Assembly: GCF_006337065.1 (NCBI RefSeq) | Contig: NZ_CP040872.1 | Location: 1,612,001 to 1,676,000 of the forward strand | DNA from: Agromyces laixinhei | GTDB taxonomy: Bacteria > Actinomycetota > Actinomycetes > Actinomycetales > Microbacteriaceae | Length of the DNA stretch: 64,000 bases | Direction of reading: 5' to 3' | In this document: positions 15,895-24,327 of the stretch, piece after piece | Position numbering within the stretch: position 1 is the stretch's first letter | How the letters are laid out: each line of letters starts with the position of its first letter | Notes under the pieces: model-generated | What the model saw: only the letters and a program-made list of their open reading frames with translations | The model's database searches: none | Told to the model about the DNA's origin: nothing | Program-made: the position numbers and the translations under genes

Positions 15895-18800
15895 ATGTTC
15901 CCCAGAGTCACCGCCGTCCTCGTCGCACATCACGGTGGCGACCACCTCAGACGCTCCCTCGAAGCGATTCGAGCGCAGCACCGTGCCCCCGACGCGCTCG
16001 TCGTCGTGCTCACCGAGGCCGATGCCGAGGCTCGGGAGATGGCCGCTGCATCGTCGCCGACCCATATCGTGGAGCTCTCGCAGCGCCGGTCGTTCGGTGA
16101 AGCCGTACGGGCCGCGGAGCGCGTGCTCGACGAGCCGGGCTCCGACGCCGATGCGCTCTGGCTTCTCGCGGAGGACACGGCGCCCGCCCCCGAGGCGCTC
16201 GAACGACTCGTGGCGACGCTCGAGACGGCCAAGTCCGTCGCCGTCGCGGGGCCGAAGCTTCGAGAATGGGACGAGCCAGACCGCATCGCGAGCTTCGGGC
16301 GCACGATCACCCGGTTCGGGCGCAGCGTCGCGCTCGTGTCCGACGAGCTCGATCAGGGCCAGCACGACGGGCTGAGCGACGTGCTCGGCCTCGATCCCGC
16401 CGCGATCCTCGTGCGCCACACGGTCTGGCGAGCACTCGACGGGTTCGATCCGGCGCTGCCGACCGTCGACGACGCACTCGACTTCTCGATCCGGGCGCGC
16501 CTGGCCGGCCACCGGGTATCGGTGGTGCCCGACGCGCACGTGGTGTTCGCAGCGGTCGGCGTCGTCGGACCGCCCGCCGATGCGCGTGCGCGCGCGAGCC
16601 GGCGCCGCCTGCGCGCCGCCCGTGCCGCAGTGCTCCACCGCCGGCTCGTCTACGCTCCCGCCGTCGTCGTGCCGGTCCACTGGCTCACGTTCCTGCCGCT
16701 CGCGATCCTCCGATCCATCCGACTGCTGCTCGTCAAGTCGCCCGGAGCGATCATCGGTGAGTTCACGGCTGCATTCGCCACGATGTTCTCGGGCATGCGC
16801 GTGGCTCGCGCGCGGCGGCGGCTGAGGGCGGCACGCACGACCGGCTGGTCGGCGATCGCACCGCTCCGCATGCCGCCCGACGAGGTGCGACGCCGTCGTC
16901 AGCACGCCGCAGAGGCCAGGCGGGCGCGGGCGCGCGGGCGCAAGGAGGAACTGCAGTTCCTCGGAACCGGCGGCGGATGGGTACTGCTCGGGTCGATCGT
17001 GGCATCCGTCGCCCTCTTCTCCTGGCTGCTCAGCGCGAGCGGGCTCCGGGGCGGCGGCATCCTGCCGTTGTCGAACGGGCTCGACGCCCTGTGGCGCAAC
17101 GCCGCCTACGGATGGCGCGACATCGGCGCCGGGTTCGTCGGCGCGGCCGACCCCTTCGCGGGGCTGCTCGCGGTGCTCGGATCCCTCACGTTCTGGGCGC
17201 CGTCGTTCGCACTCGTGCTGGTCTGGCTGCTCGCGGTGCCGGTCGCGACGCTCGGCGCCTGGTTCGCAGCGTCGAGGCTGACGGAGCGCGGTTCGGTGCG
17301 TGCCGTCGCCGCGCTCGTGTGGGGTCTTGCGCCGCCACTGCTCGTCGCCCTCGCCGACGGACGCCCCGGTGCCGTGATCGCGCACATGGTGCTCGGCTGG
17401 CTCGCGTTCGCCGTGTTCGGCGCCGCGACGTCGTGGGCCGCCGCCGCGACCGCATCCCTCCTGTTCGCGGTCGTGATCGCTGCGGCTCCGAGCCTCGCGC
17501 CGGCGCTGCTCGTCGCGTGGATCGTCGGCCTCGTCGTGAGCGGCCGGGCGGCGGTGCGTCTCGCCGGGCTGCCGCTGCCGGCACTCGTGCTCTTCGCGCC
17601 GCTCGTGATCACGCAGTTCGGCCGCGGCACACCGCTCGCGCTCATCGCCGACCCCGGCCTTCCGCTCGACAGTGCGGTTCCCACTCCGTGGCAGCTCGCG
17701 CTCGGCTTCCCCGGCGCGCCATGGGGCGACTGGGCCGCGTTCCTCGGTGACGGATCCGCGGTCGACCCGAAGCTGCTCCTGACTCTGCTCGTCGTTCCGC
17801 TCATCATCGCCGCCCTCGCCGCGGTACTCGCGCCCGGCATCCGCAGTGCCGTGCTCAGCCTCGGCGTTGCGCTCCTCGGGTTCGCGACAGCTGTTGCGGC
17901 CGCCCTCGTGGCCGTCGCTGTCGCCGGGCCCCAGGCCGTGCAGGTGTGGACGGGCGCCGGACTGAGCCTCATGTGGCTCGGGCTGACGCTCGCGGCCGTC
18001 ATCGCACTCAGCGCGCTCCGCCGCGGCGGAGCGGTGCTCGCCTGGCTGGTGGCCGCGGCCGTGGTCGCCGCCGTGCTGCCCACAGGACTCGGCATCGCCA
18101 CCGCCTCGACCGAGATCGCCCCCGCCGCCGATCGAACGCTCCCGGCGTTCGTCGGCGCTGAGGCCGCCGCCGATCCGCGGGTGACGACGCTGCGCATCCA
18201 GCCCGAAGCAGACGGCAGCATCAGGGCGACGCTCGAGCGGGGCGCCGGCACGACGCTCGACGAGCAGTCGACGCTCGACCAGACCCTCGAAGAGATGAGC
18301 GAGTCGGAGGAGGAGTTGGCGGAAGTCGCCGGCAACCTCGCATCACGCAGCGGGTTCGATCCGGATGCCGCGATCCGCGAGTTCGGCGTTTCGTTCGTGC
18401 TGCTCGCTCCTCCGGCCGGCGATGACCGGGCCGGAGCGGCGACGACCGATCGGGCGCGCAGCGCCCTCGACGGCAATGCGGCTCTGACCGCGGTCGGCGA
18501 GACCGACTTCGGTACGCTCTGGCGCTTCACAGCTGCAGAGCCGGATGCTCCGGCGGCGCAGATCCCGCCGGCCGCCGGGCTCACGGGGGTCATCACCGCG
18601 GTGCAGCTCATCGTGCTCGGCGCTGTCCTCCTGCTCTCGATCCCGACCGGCATCGGCCGCGAGGCCGACCGGCGCCCGGCGGAGCGCCGACCGCGGAAGC
18701 AGCGGGGGAGCAGCACGGGGCGTGCGGCGGTCGAGACGGCCGATGCGGCAGACGCGACTGACGCGGCTGACGCGGCTGACGCGCCTGACGCGGCTGACGC

Positions 18801-18963
18801 GCCTGACGCGGCTGATCCTGAAGCGTCACCGCCGGCCGACGAACCGCCCGCTGATGATCCGCCGACCGACGAACCGGCGACCGACGAACCGGCGACCGAC
18901 GAACCGGCGGCCGAACCGACCGAGCGATCGAGCGAGACGAAGGGAGACGACGATGCGCGCTGA
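15895..18963 (+). CDS. Large membrane-bound family 2 glycosyltransferase
   Basis: A 1022-aa protein. Residues 1-270 form a GT-A domain (RVTAVLVAHHGGDHLRRSLEAIRAQ, LLAEDTAP, DALDFSIRARLAGHRV). About 12 hydrophobic segments follow from residue 250 to 750, then an exported region, one more helix near 895-915, and an acidic Ala/Asp/Pro/Glu-rich tail made of tandem repeats. This giant GT2 occurs beside WhiB2, DUF5719 and manA/manB genes in actinobacteria and is thought to build mannosylated or cell-wall glycans. ATG 15895 follows a weak leader; an upstream GTG-type extension looks non-coding. It overlaps the DUF5719 gene by 11 bp. Confidence 0.85.
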   Translation: MFPRVTAVLVAHHGGDHLRRSLEAIRAQHRAPDALVVVLTEADAEAREMAAASSPTHIVELSQRRSFGEAVRAAERVLDEPGSDADALWLLAEDTAPAPEALERLVATLETAKSVAVAGPKLREWDEPDRIASFGRTITRFGRSVALVSDELDQGQHDGLSDVLGLDPAAILVRHTVWRALDGFDPALPTVDDALDFSIRARLAGHRVSVVPDAHVVFAAVGVVGPPADARARASRRRLRAARAAVLHRRLVYAPAVVVPVHWLTFLPLAILRSIRLLLVKSPGAIIGEFTAAFATMFSGMRVARARRRLRAARTTGWSAIAPLRMPPDEVRRRRQHAAEARRARARGRKEELQFLGTGGGWVLLGSIVASVALFSWLLSASGLRGGGILPLSNGLDALWRNAAYGWRDIGAGFVGAADPFAGLLAVLGSLTFWAPSFALVLVWLLAVPVATLGAWFAASRLTERGSVRAVAALVWGLAPPLLVALADGRPGAVIAHMVLGWLAFAVFGAATSWAAAATASLLFAVVIAAAPSLAPALLVAWIVGLVVSGRAAVRLAGLPLPALVLFAPLVITQFGRGTPLALIADPGLPLDSAVPTPWQLALGFPGAPWGDWAAFLGDGSAVDPKLLLTLLVVPLIIAALAAVLAPGIRSAVLSLGVALLGFATAVAAALVAVAVAGPQAVQVWTGAGLSLMWLGLTLAAVIALSALRRGGAVLAWLVAAAVVAAVLPTGLGIATASTEIAPAADRTLPAFVGAEAAADPRVTTLRIQPEADGSIRATLERGAGTTLDEQSTLDQTLEEMSESEEELAEVAGNLASRSGFDPDAAIREFGVSFVLLAPPAGDDRAGAATTDRARSALDGNAALTAVGETDFGTLWRFTAAEPDAPAAQIPPAAGLTGVITAVQLIVLGAVLLLSIPTGIGREADRRPAERRPRKQRGSSTGRAAVETADAADATDAADAADAPDAADAPDAADPEASPPADEPPADDPPTDEPATDEPATDEPAAEPTERSSETKGDDDAR
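18751..18813 (+). repeat. Tandem 9-bp repeats in the glycosyltransferase tail
   Basis: Seven imperfect copies of GACGCGGCT encode D-A-A, D-A-T or D-A-P triplets near the C-terminus of the large GT2. Nearly identical units at DNA level suggest slippage and recent copy-number change. Confidence 0.8.
18865..18909 (+). repeat. Three 15-bp tandem repeats (TDEPA) in the glycosyltransferase tail
   Basis: Three exact copies of ACCGACGAACCGGCG encode TDEPA units, extending the acidic Pro-rich tail of the large GT2. A related degenerate unit (TDEP) lies just before them. Confidence 0.8.
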
Positions 18964-20467
18964 TCGCCGCAGAACCATCGTCCGCGTCGGCGGCCGCGTC
19001 GCCGGGTTCCTCGTGGCGGCGGCGCTCGCTGCCGCGGCCCTCGGTGCCGCAGCCGTCGTGCCATGGCCGGAGCACGAAGTCGTACCGCCGTCGCTCGTGG
19101 TGCAACCGGCCGAGAGCCGGCAGCAACGGGTCTGCCCAGGGCCGCTGCTCGCCCTGGCCGACGACGCCGCCGAAGCGACCACCGCGTCGTCGATCGGGCC
19201 CGCCGACGTGGTGTGGGGTGCCGACCCCGACGATGCGAACCTCACCGAGACCGAACTCGAAGCGCCCGACAACCCGAGCTCCGATCGCGATGGTGCTCCC
19301 GTCGTGATCGACGCCGAACCGGGATCCGTCGACGCCGGCATGCTCGCGGGCGCGCAGTCGCAGTCGGCGGCCACCGAGACGGTCGCCGGGTTCGCCGCCA
19401 CGGCCTGCGCCGAGGCGACGGCCGAGTCGTGGCTCGTCGCAGGCGCGACGACGCTCGGGCGCACGAGCCTCGTCTCGCTCGCGAATCCCACCGACGTCGC
19501 GGCCACGGTCGACGTGCGCGTGATCGGCGAGGCTGGGGCGGTCGAGGCGGGTTCGGCGCTCGGCATCATCGTTCCGGCGGGAAGCCAGCGGGTGGTCTCG
19601 CTCGCCGGGCTCGCCCCGAATGTGATGTCGCCGGTCGTGCACGTCACGAGCACGGGCGGCACGATCGCCGCGGCGCTCGAGCAGTCTGGCGTGGACGGCC
19701 TCGCACCGTCGGGCGTCGAGTTCACGGGCGCCGCAGCGCCACCGGCGAACAGCCAGGTCATTCCGGGCTTCGTGGTCGCGGAGTCCGGCGGTCTCGACCC
19801 CACCGACGATCACGCCGAGGGTGATGACTTCCCGGCCGTTCGCCTGCTCGCCACGGGCGACGAGCCCGTCGATGTGACGGTCGGCGTCGTGCCCGAGGCC
19901 GGCGCGGCCGGTTCGACCATCGAGGTGGCGCTCGAGCCCGGCCGCACCACCGACGTGCCGCTCGGAGTGCTCGACGCCGGCTCGTACACGTTGCGGCTCG
20001 AAGCCGACGGGCCCGTCGTGGCCGCGGCCCGCGCCTCGGTCGCCGTCACGAGCGACGAGACGGCCCCCGGCGACACCGTGCCCGGCGACACCGTGCCCGG
20101 CGACACGCCGCCCATCGACGCGGAAGCCGCGGCATCCGGCGACTTCGCCTGGTGGGTGGCGACCGCGCCGCTGCTCGAGACGGCCGTCATCGCAGTGCCC
20201 GACGGGCCGGGGGCGACGCTCCACCTCGCCAACGAGGGGGAGGACGACGCCCGGGCGCGCGTCACGATCGACGGTGAGAGCCGTGAGGTGGCGATCGACG
20301 CGGGCTCAGCGGCATCCGTCGAGGTCGACTCGGGCGCGATCGTGACACTCGACGGCGTCGCCGGAGTGCACGCATCGCTGTCGTTCAGCGGCGACGGCGA
20401 ACTCGCCGCGTTCGGCGTGCAGCCGCCCGGGCCGCTCGACTCGCCGATCCGCGTCTTCCCGCGGTAG
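18953..20467 (+). CDS. DUF5719 family secreted or membrane-anchored protein
   Basis: A 504-aa protein with an N-terminal signal anchor (basic MRADRRR, then a hydrophobic stretch at about 15-37) and a long extracellular beta-rich region. DUF5719 proteins sit directly downstream of the giant GT2 in actinobacteria and are presumed to act with it; no biochemical function is established. ATG 18953 is preceded by AGGGAGA and overlaps the GT2 stop by 11 bp. Near residue 375 there is a short GDTVP tandem repeat. It ends 2 bp before the convergent Rv3259-like gene. Confidence 0.8.
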   Translation: MRADRRRTIVRVGGRVAGFLVAAALAAAALGAAAVVPWPEHEVVPPSLVVQPAESRQQRVCPGPLLALADDAAEATTASSIGPADVVWGADPDDANLTETELEAPDNPSSDRDGAPVVIDAEPGSVDAGMLAGAQSQSAATETVAGFAATACAEATAESWLVAGATTLGRTSLVSLANPTDVAATVDVRVIGEAGAVEAGSALGIIVPAGSQRVVSLAGLAPNVMSPVVHVTSTGGTIAAALEQSGVDGLAPSGVEFTGAAAPPANSQVIPGFVVAESGGLDPTDDHAEGDDFPAVRLLATGDEPVDVTVGVVPEAGAAGSTIEVALEPGRTTDVPLGVLDAGSYTLRLEADGPVVAAARASVAVTSDETAPGDTVPGDTVPGDTPPIDAEAAASGDFAWWVATAPLLETAVIAVPDGPGATLHLANEGEDDARARVTIDGESREVAIDAGSAASVEVDSGAIVTLDGVAGVHASLSFSGDGELAAFGVQPPGPLDSPIRVFPR

Positions 20468-20469
20468 GG

Positions 20470-20913
20470 CTAGAGGTGGCGGTAACGACCCGGCGAGAGC
20501 TCCCACGGGTCTTTGCCGAGCAGGTCGGCGATCGCACGGAACACGCAGCTCTCGATGAGCAGCTTCTCTTCGCGCTCCTCGCCCTCCTGCAGGCGCAGGA
20601 AACGCACGATCGGCAGCCGGTAGAACACGATGCGACGCTCGTCGTGGAAGACCTTCCACCGGTCGATGTGGTCGTCGTGGATCGCCTCGGCCGGGCCCTG
20701 CGCCACCTCGAAGACGACGCCCTCGAGCTCGGGCCAGATGCCGCGCAGGTAGGCGGCGGTCGTGCCGACGGTCACGTCGAACTCGTCGAGCCGATTGTGC
20801 AGCATCGGCAGGTGCGGCCCGGTGACGGCCGAGCGGAGTCCGCGGCCGTGGCGATCTCTGGCGAGCCGCCGGGGCGAACGCTGCACTGAGGCAGCACGAC
20901 GGGAGCGGGGCAT
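20470..20913 (-). CDS. Metallopeptidase-like family protein (Rv3259-like)
   Basis: A 147-aa protein with an FDVTVGTTAAYLRGIWPELEGVVFEV core and a C-terminal LLIESCVFRAIADLLGKDPWELSPG. It resembles the small PF06262-type metallopeptidase-like proteins encoded next to DUF3499 and manB in actinobacteria (M. tuberculosis Rv3259). The position where active relatives carry HExxH reads LLIESCVF here, so zinc-peptidase activity is doubtful. The start is ATG 20913; longer versions extend into the DUF3499 promoter. Confidence 0.7.
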   Translation of the reverse strand: MPRSRRAASVQRSPRRLARDRHGRGLRSAVTGPHLPMLHNRLDEFDVTVGTTAAYLRGIWPELEGVVFEVAQGPAEAIHDDHIDRWKVFHDERRIVFYRLPIVRFLRLQEGEEREEKLLIESCVFRAIADLLGKDPWELSPGRYRHL

Positions 20914-20975
20914 GCCTCCATCGTACTGAGTCGTATCCCGGCATCGGCCCCGATGCTCGCTATTCTGGTGGAGCC

Positions 20976-21191
20976 ATGAGACGTTGTTCGCGCACAGCCT
21001 GCGCCGCCGAAGCGGTCGCCACGATGACGTTCGACTACGCGGATTCGATGGCCGTGCTCGGCCCGCTCGCCCTCGACCGAGAGCCGCACGGCTACGACCT
21101 CTGCGCACGTCATGCCGAGCGCACCTCCGCTCCCGTCGGGTGGCAGGTCGTGCGCCACGTGAGCCTCGGTCAGGTAGGTTTCAAGGCATGA
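20976..21191 (+). CDS. DUF3499 family protein
   Basis: A 71-aa protein conserved in actinobacteria. The pattern CSRTAC (residues 4-9) and YDLCARHAERTSAPVGW (about 40-56) suggests a small zinc-binding fold with two Cys pairs or Cys/His. It overlaps the manB start by 4 bp (ATGA at 21188-21191), so the two are translationally coupled. Its function is unknown. Genomic association with manB is strong (Rv3258c-Rv3257c in M. tuberculosis). Confidence 0.85.
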   Translation: MRRCSRTACAAEAVATMTFDYADSMAVLGPLALDREPHGYDLCARHAERTSAPVGWQVVRHVSLGQVGFKA

Positions 21192-22621
21192 CTCCCGGTG
21201 CAACCTCCGACGCACGCGCGCGCCTCGACGCGATCGTGAAGACCTACGACGTCCGCGGCATCGTGGGCGAGGGCCTCACCGCCGAGACGGTCGAAGCGCT
21301 CGCCGCCGCGTTCGTCGACGAGGTCGGTGCCCGAGGCGGCCGAGTCGTCGTCGGCCACGACATGCGCGACTCGTCACCCGGGTTCGCCGAGGCGTTCGCG
21401 CGCGGTGCGGTCGCCCGAGGCGCCGACATCGTCTCCATCGGGCTCTGCTCGACCGATGAGAGCTATTTCGCGTCGGGCTCGATGGCAGCGCCCGCTGCGA
21501 TGTTCACGGCGAGCCACAATCCCGCCGCCTACAACGGCATCAAGTTCTCACGGGCGGGCGCGCAGGGCATCTCCCTCGACACCGGACTCGCCGCGATCCG
21601 CGATCGAGCGGTCGACTACCTCGAGCACGGCATCACGCCCGACGAGGCCCCCGGCGCCGTCTCGACCGTCGATGTGCTCGCCGACTACGCGGCATACCTG
21701 CGCTCGCTCGTCGACCTCAGCGGCATCCGACCGCTGAAGATCGTCGTCGACGCGGGCAACGGCATGGGCGGGCTCACCGTTCCCGCCGTGCTCGGCGCCG
21801 CCGCCGGATTGCCGGCGTTGCCGCTCGACATCGTGCCGCTGTACTTCGAACTCGACGGCACCTTCCCGAATCACGAGGCGAACCCGCTCGAGCCCGCCAA
21901 TATCGTCGACCTGCAGCGCGCAGTGGTCGAGCACGGCGCCGACCTCGGACTCGCGTTCGACGGCGACGCCGACCGCTGCTTCGTCGTCGACGAGCAGGGC
22001 GCCGCGGTCGATCCCTCGGCGGTCGCCGCGATCGTCGCGCTCCGCGAGATCGCCTGCGCGCATGCGCTGGGTGAAACGGATGTCGCGGTCATCCACAACC
22101 TCATCACCTCCGTCTTCGTGCCCGAGACGATCGAGGCGGCCGGGGCGACTCCCGTGCGCACGCGCGTCGGACACTCGCTCATCAAGGACCAGATGCGGGC
22201 CACGGGTGCCGTCTTCGGCGGTGAGCACTCGGCGCACTACTACTTCCGCGACTTCTGGAGCGCCGACAACGGCATGCTCGCCGCCATGCACGTGCTCGCC
22301 GAGTTCGGTGCGCAGCAGTCGCCGCTCTCCGAGATGTCGGCGCGCTTCACCCCGTATGCGCTGTCGGGCGAGATCAATTCGACCGTCGACGACGTGCCCG
22401 AGGCGTACACGCGCATCGTCGAGGCGTTCACCGGCCGCGCCGACTTCGAGGAGTTCGACGGCCTCTCCGTCACGGGCATCACCGCCGAGAGCGAACCGTT
22501 CTGGTGGTTCAACGTGCGCCCGTCGAACACCGAGCCGCTGTTGCGACTCAACGTCGAGGGGGCGGATGCCGCGACGATGGAATCCGTTCGCGACGAGGTG
22601 CTCGCCCTCATCCGCGCCTGA
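21188..22621 (+). CDS. manB: Phosphomannomutase/phosphoglucomutase
   Basis: Converts mannose-6-phosphate to mannose-1-phosphate for GDP-mannose synthesis. The 477-aa alpha-D-phosphohexomutase has the phosphoserine loop TASHNPAAYNGIKF (about 101-114), the metal loop DGDADRCF, the sugar-specificity loop GEHSAHYYF and the phosphate-binding RPSNTEP near the C-terminus. ATG 21188 overlaps the DUF3499 stop. With manA it supplies mannosyl donors to the glycosyltransferases of the window. Confidence 0.93.
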   Translation: MTPGATSDARARLDAIVKTYDVRGIVGEGLTAETVEALAAAFVDEVGARGGRVVVGHDMRDSSPGFAEAFARGAVARGADIVSIGLCSTDESYFASGSMAAPAAMFTASHNPAAYNGIKFSRAGAQGISLDTGLAAIRDRAVDYLEHGITPDEAPGAVSTVDVLADYAAYLRSLVDLSGIRPLKIVVDAGNGMGGLTVPAVLGAAAGLPALPLDIVPLYFELDGTFPNHEANPLEPANIVDLQRAVVEHGADLGLAFDGDADRCFVVDEQGAAVDPSAVAAIVALREIACAHALGETDVAVIHNLITSVFVPETIEAAGATPVRTRVGHSLIKDQMRATGAVFGGEHSAHYYFRDFWSADNGMLAAMHVLAEFGAQQSPLSEMSARFTPYALSGEINSTVDDVPEAYTRIVEAFTGRADFEEFDGLSVTGITAESEPFWWFNVRPSNTEPLLRLNVEGADAATMESVRDEVLALIRA

Positions 22622-22635
22622 CCCATTTCACCTTT

Positions 22636-22724
22636 TTCAGGAGTTTTGGTTCGTTTCCCGGGCGAAACGTCTGATTCTTCCTGAATAGTGGTCGCTGACG
22701 CCCACCGTTCCTGAAAACGGTGGG
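22636..22724. promoter_or_regulatory. Structured manB-ahcY intergenic region with TTCCTGAA repeats
   Basis: TTCAGGA (22636-22642) pairs with TCCTGAA (22679-22685), enclosing an inner stem CGTTTC/GAAACG (22652-22657 and 22664-22669). A second hairpin, CCCACCGTT/AACGGTGGG (22701-22709 and 22716-22724, 6-nt loop), follows. TTCCTGAA occurs twice directly (22678 and 22709). The first structure may terminate manB; the second lies in the probable ahcY leader. I do not see the core of the known SAH riboswitch. Confidence 0.5.
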
Positions 22725-22778
22725 GAGGCCGGGGAGGTTCAGGGAGGTTCGGGGGAGGTGAACTGGCAGAATGGGCAG

Positions 22779-24260
22779 ATGACCACGCTGCCTGCGACCA
22801 CCGCCCTCCCGTACAAGGTCGCCGACCTCTCGCTCGCCGAGTCGGGCCGCCACCAGCTCCGCCTCGCCGAGAACGAGATGCCCGGGCTCATGGCGCTCCG
22901 CGCCGAGTTCGGCGCATCGAAGCCCCTCGCGGGCGCCCGCATCGCGGGAAGCCTCCACATGACGGTGCAGACGGCCGTGCTCATCGAGACCCTCGTCGCC
23001 CTCGGCGCGCAGGTGCGTTGGGCGAGCTGCAACATCTTCTCCACGCAAGACGAGGCCGCTGCCGCGGTCGTCGTCGGCCCAGAGGGCACGCTCGATGCGC
23101 CGGCCGGCGTGCCGGTCTACGCGTGGAAGGGCGAGTCGCTCGAGGAGTACTGGTGGTGCACCGACCGCATCTTCGACTGGTCGGCGGAGGCCGCGGCATC
23201 CGGCGCCGACTGGATCGGCCCCAACATGATCCTCGACGACGGCGGCGACGCGACCCTGCTCGTGCACCGCGGAAGAGCCTTCGAAGCCGCCGGCGTCGTG
23301 CCCGAGGCGACGGATGACGCGAGCCACGAGTACCGCGTCGTGCTCGACACGCTGCGGCGCAGCCTCGAACTGAGCACCGACCGCTGGACACGTATCGCCG
23401 CAGAGCTGAAGGGCGTCACCGAAGAGACGACGACCGGCGTGCACCGCCTCTACGAACTGCACGCCGAGGGCGAACTGCTCTTTCCGGCCATCAACGTCAA
23501 CGACTCGGTCACGAAGTCGAAGTTCGACAACAAGTACGGCATCCGCCACTCGCTGCCCGACGGGTTGAACCGCGCGACCGATGTGCTCATGGGCGGCAAG
23601 GTCGCGTTCGTCGTCGGCTACGGCGATGTGGGCAAGGGGGCCGCCGAGGCGCTCCGCGGCCAGGGTGCCCGTGTCGTCGTCTCCGAGGTCGACCCGATCT
23701 GCGCGCTGCAGGCCGCGATGGACGGCTACCAGGTCGCCCGCCTCGACGATGTCGTCGGCGAGGTCGACATCTTCGTCACCTGCACGGGCAACAAGGACGT
23801 GATCAGCCTCGAGCACATGCTCGCGATGAAGCACCTCGCGATCGTCGCGAACGTCGGCCACTTCGACAACGAGATCGACATGGCCGGTCTCGAGTCGTTC
23901 GCCGGCGCCGAGCGCGTCGAGATCAAGCCGCAGGTGCACGAGTGGCGCCTGCCGACGGGCCGCTCGATCCTCGTGCTCTCCGAGGGCCGCCTCATGAACC
24001 TCGGCAACGCCACGGGGCATCCGTCGTTCGTCATGTCGAACTCGTTCACGAACCAGGTGCTCGCCCAGATCGAGCTGTGGACCCGCCCCGACCAGTATCC
24101 GGTCGGCGTCTACGTACTGCCGAAGCACCTCGACGAGAAGGTCGCCCGACTGCACCTCGACTCACTCGGGGTCGAGCTCACCGAGCTCTCGCCCGAACAG
24201 GCCGCCTACATCGGCGTGCCGGTCGAGGGCCCGTACAAGGTCGACCACTACCGCTACTGA
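22779..24260 (+). CDS. ahcY: Adenosylhomocysteinase
   Basis: Hydrolyses S-adenosylhomocysteine to adenosine and homocysteine in the methyl cycle, using NAD+. The 493-aa protein has the NAD motif [13 protein letters not shown] (about residues 286-298), [14 protein letters not shown] near residue 85, [10 protein letters not shown], and ends in VDHYRY as in the family. ATG 22779 is the probable start ([19 protein letters not shown]). It overlaps the stop of a 3-codon ORF beginning at ATG 22771. An alternative GTG at 22758 follows GGGGGAG too closely. Confidence 0.93.
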   Translation: MTTLPATTALPYKVADLSLAESGRHQLRLAENEMPGLMALRAEFGASKPLAGARIAGSLHMTVQTAVLIETLVALGAQVRWASCNIFSTQDEAAAAVVVGPEGTLDAPAGVPVYAWKGESLEEYWWCTDRIFDWSAEAAASGADWIGPNMILDDGGDATLLVHRGRAFEAAGVVPEATDDASHEYRVVLDTLRRSLELSTDRWTRIAAELKGVTEETTTGVHRLYELHAEGELLFPAINVNDSVTKSKFDNKYGIRHSLPDGLNRATDVLMGGKVAFVVGYGDVGKGAAEALRGQGARVVVSEVDPICALQAAMDGYQVARLDDVVGEVDIFVTCTGNKDVISLEHMLAMKHLAIVANVGHFDNEIDMAGLESFAGAERVEIKPQVHEWRLPTGRSILVLSEGRLMNLGNATGHPSFVMSNSFTNQVLAQIELWTRPDQYPVGVYVLPKHLDEKVARLHLDSLGVELTELSPEQAAYIGVPVEGPYKVDHYRY

Positions 24261-24327
24261 GACGGCGACGGATGCCGCGGCTCGCGGAGGTCGGGCGCGA
24301 CACCTCGCACCCCAGCAGTACCGTCTC

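Noticed and set aside
18740..18920. CRISPR-like array
   Set aside because: The repeats are 9-bp and 15-bp coding units in the tail of a glycosyltransferase with no spacers.
22622..22690. Origin of replication or DnaA-box cluster near the AT-richer stretch
   Set aside because: No TTATCCACA-type word occurs here, and no dnaA, dnaN or parAB genes are in the window. The three DnaA-box words elsewhere are single and promoter-linked.
22701..22757. SAH riboswitch upstream of ahcY
   Set aside because: The location fits, but I cannot find the conserved riboswitch core. Only generic hairpins are visible.
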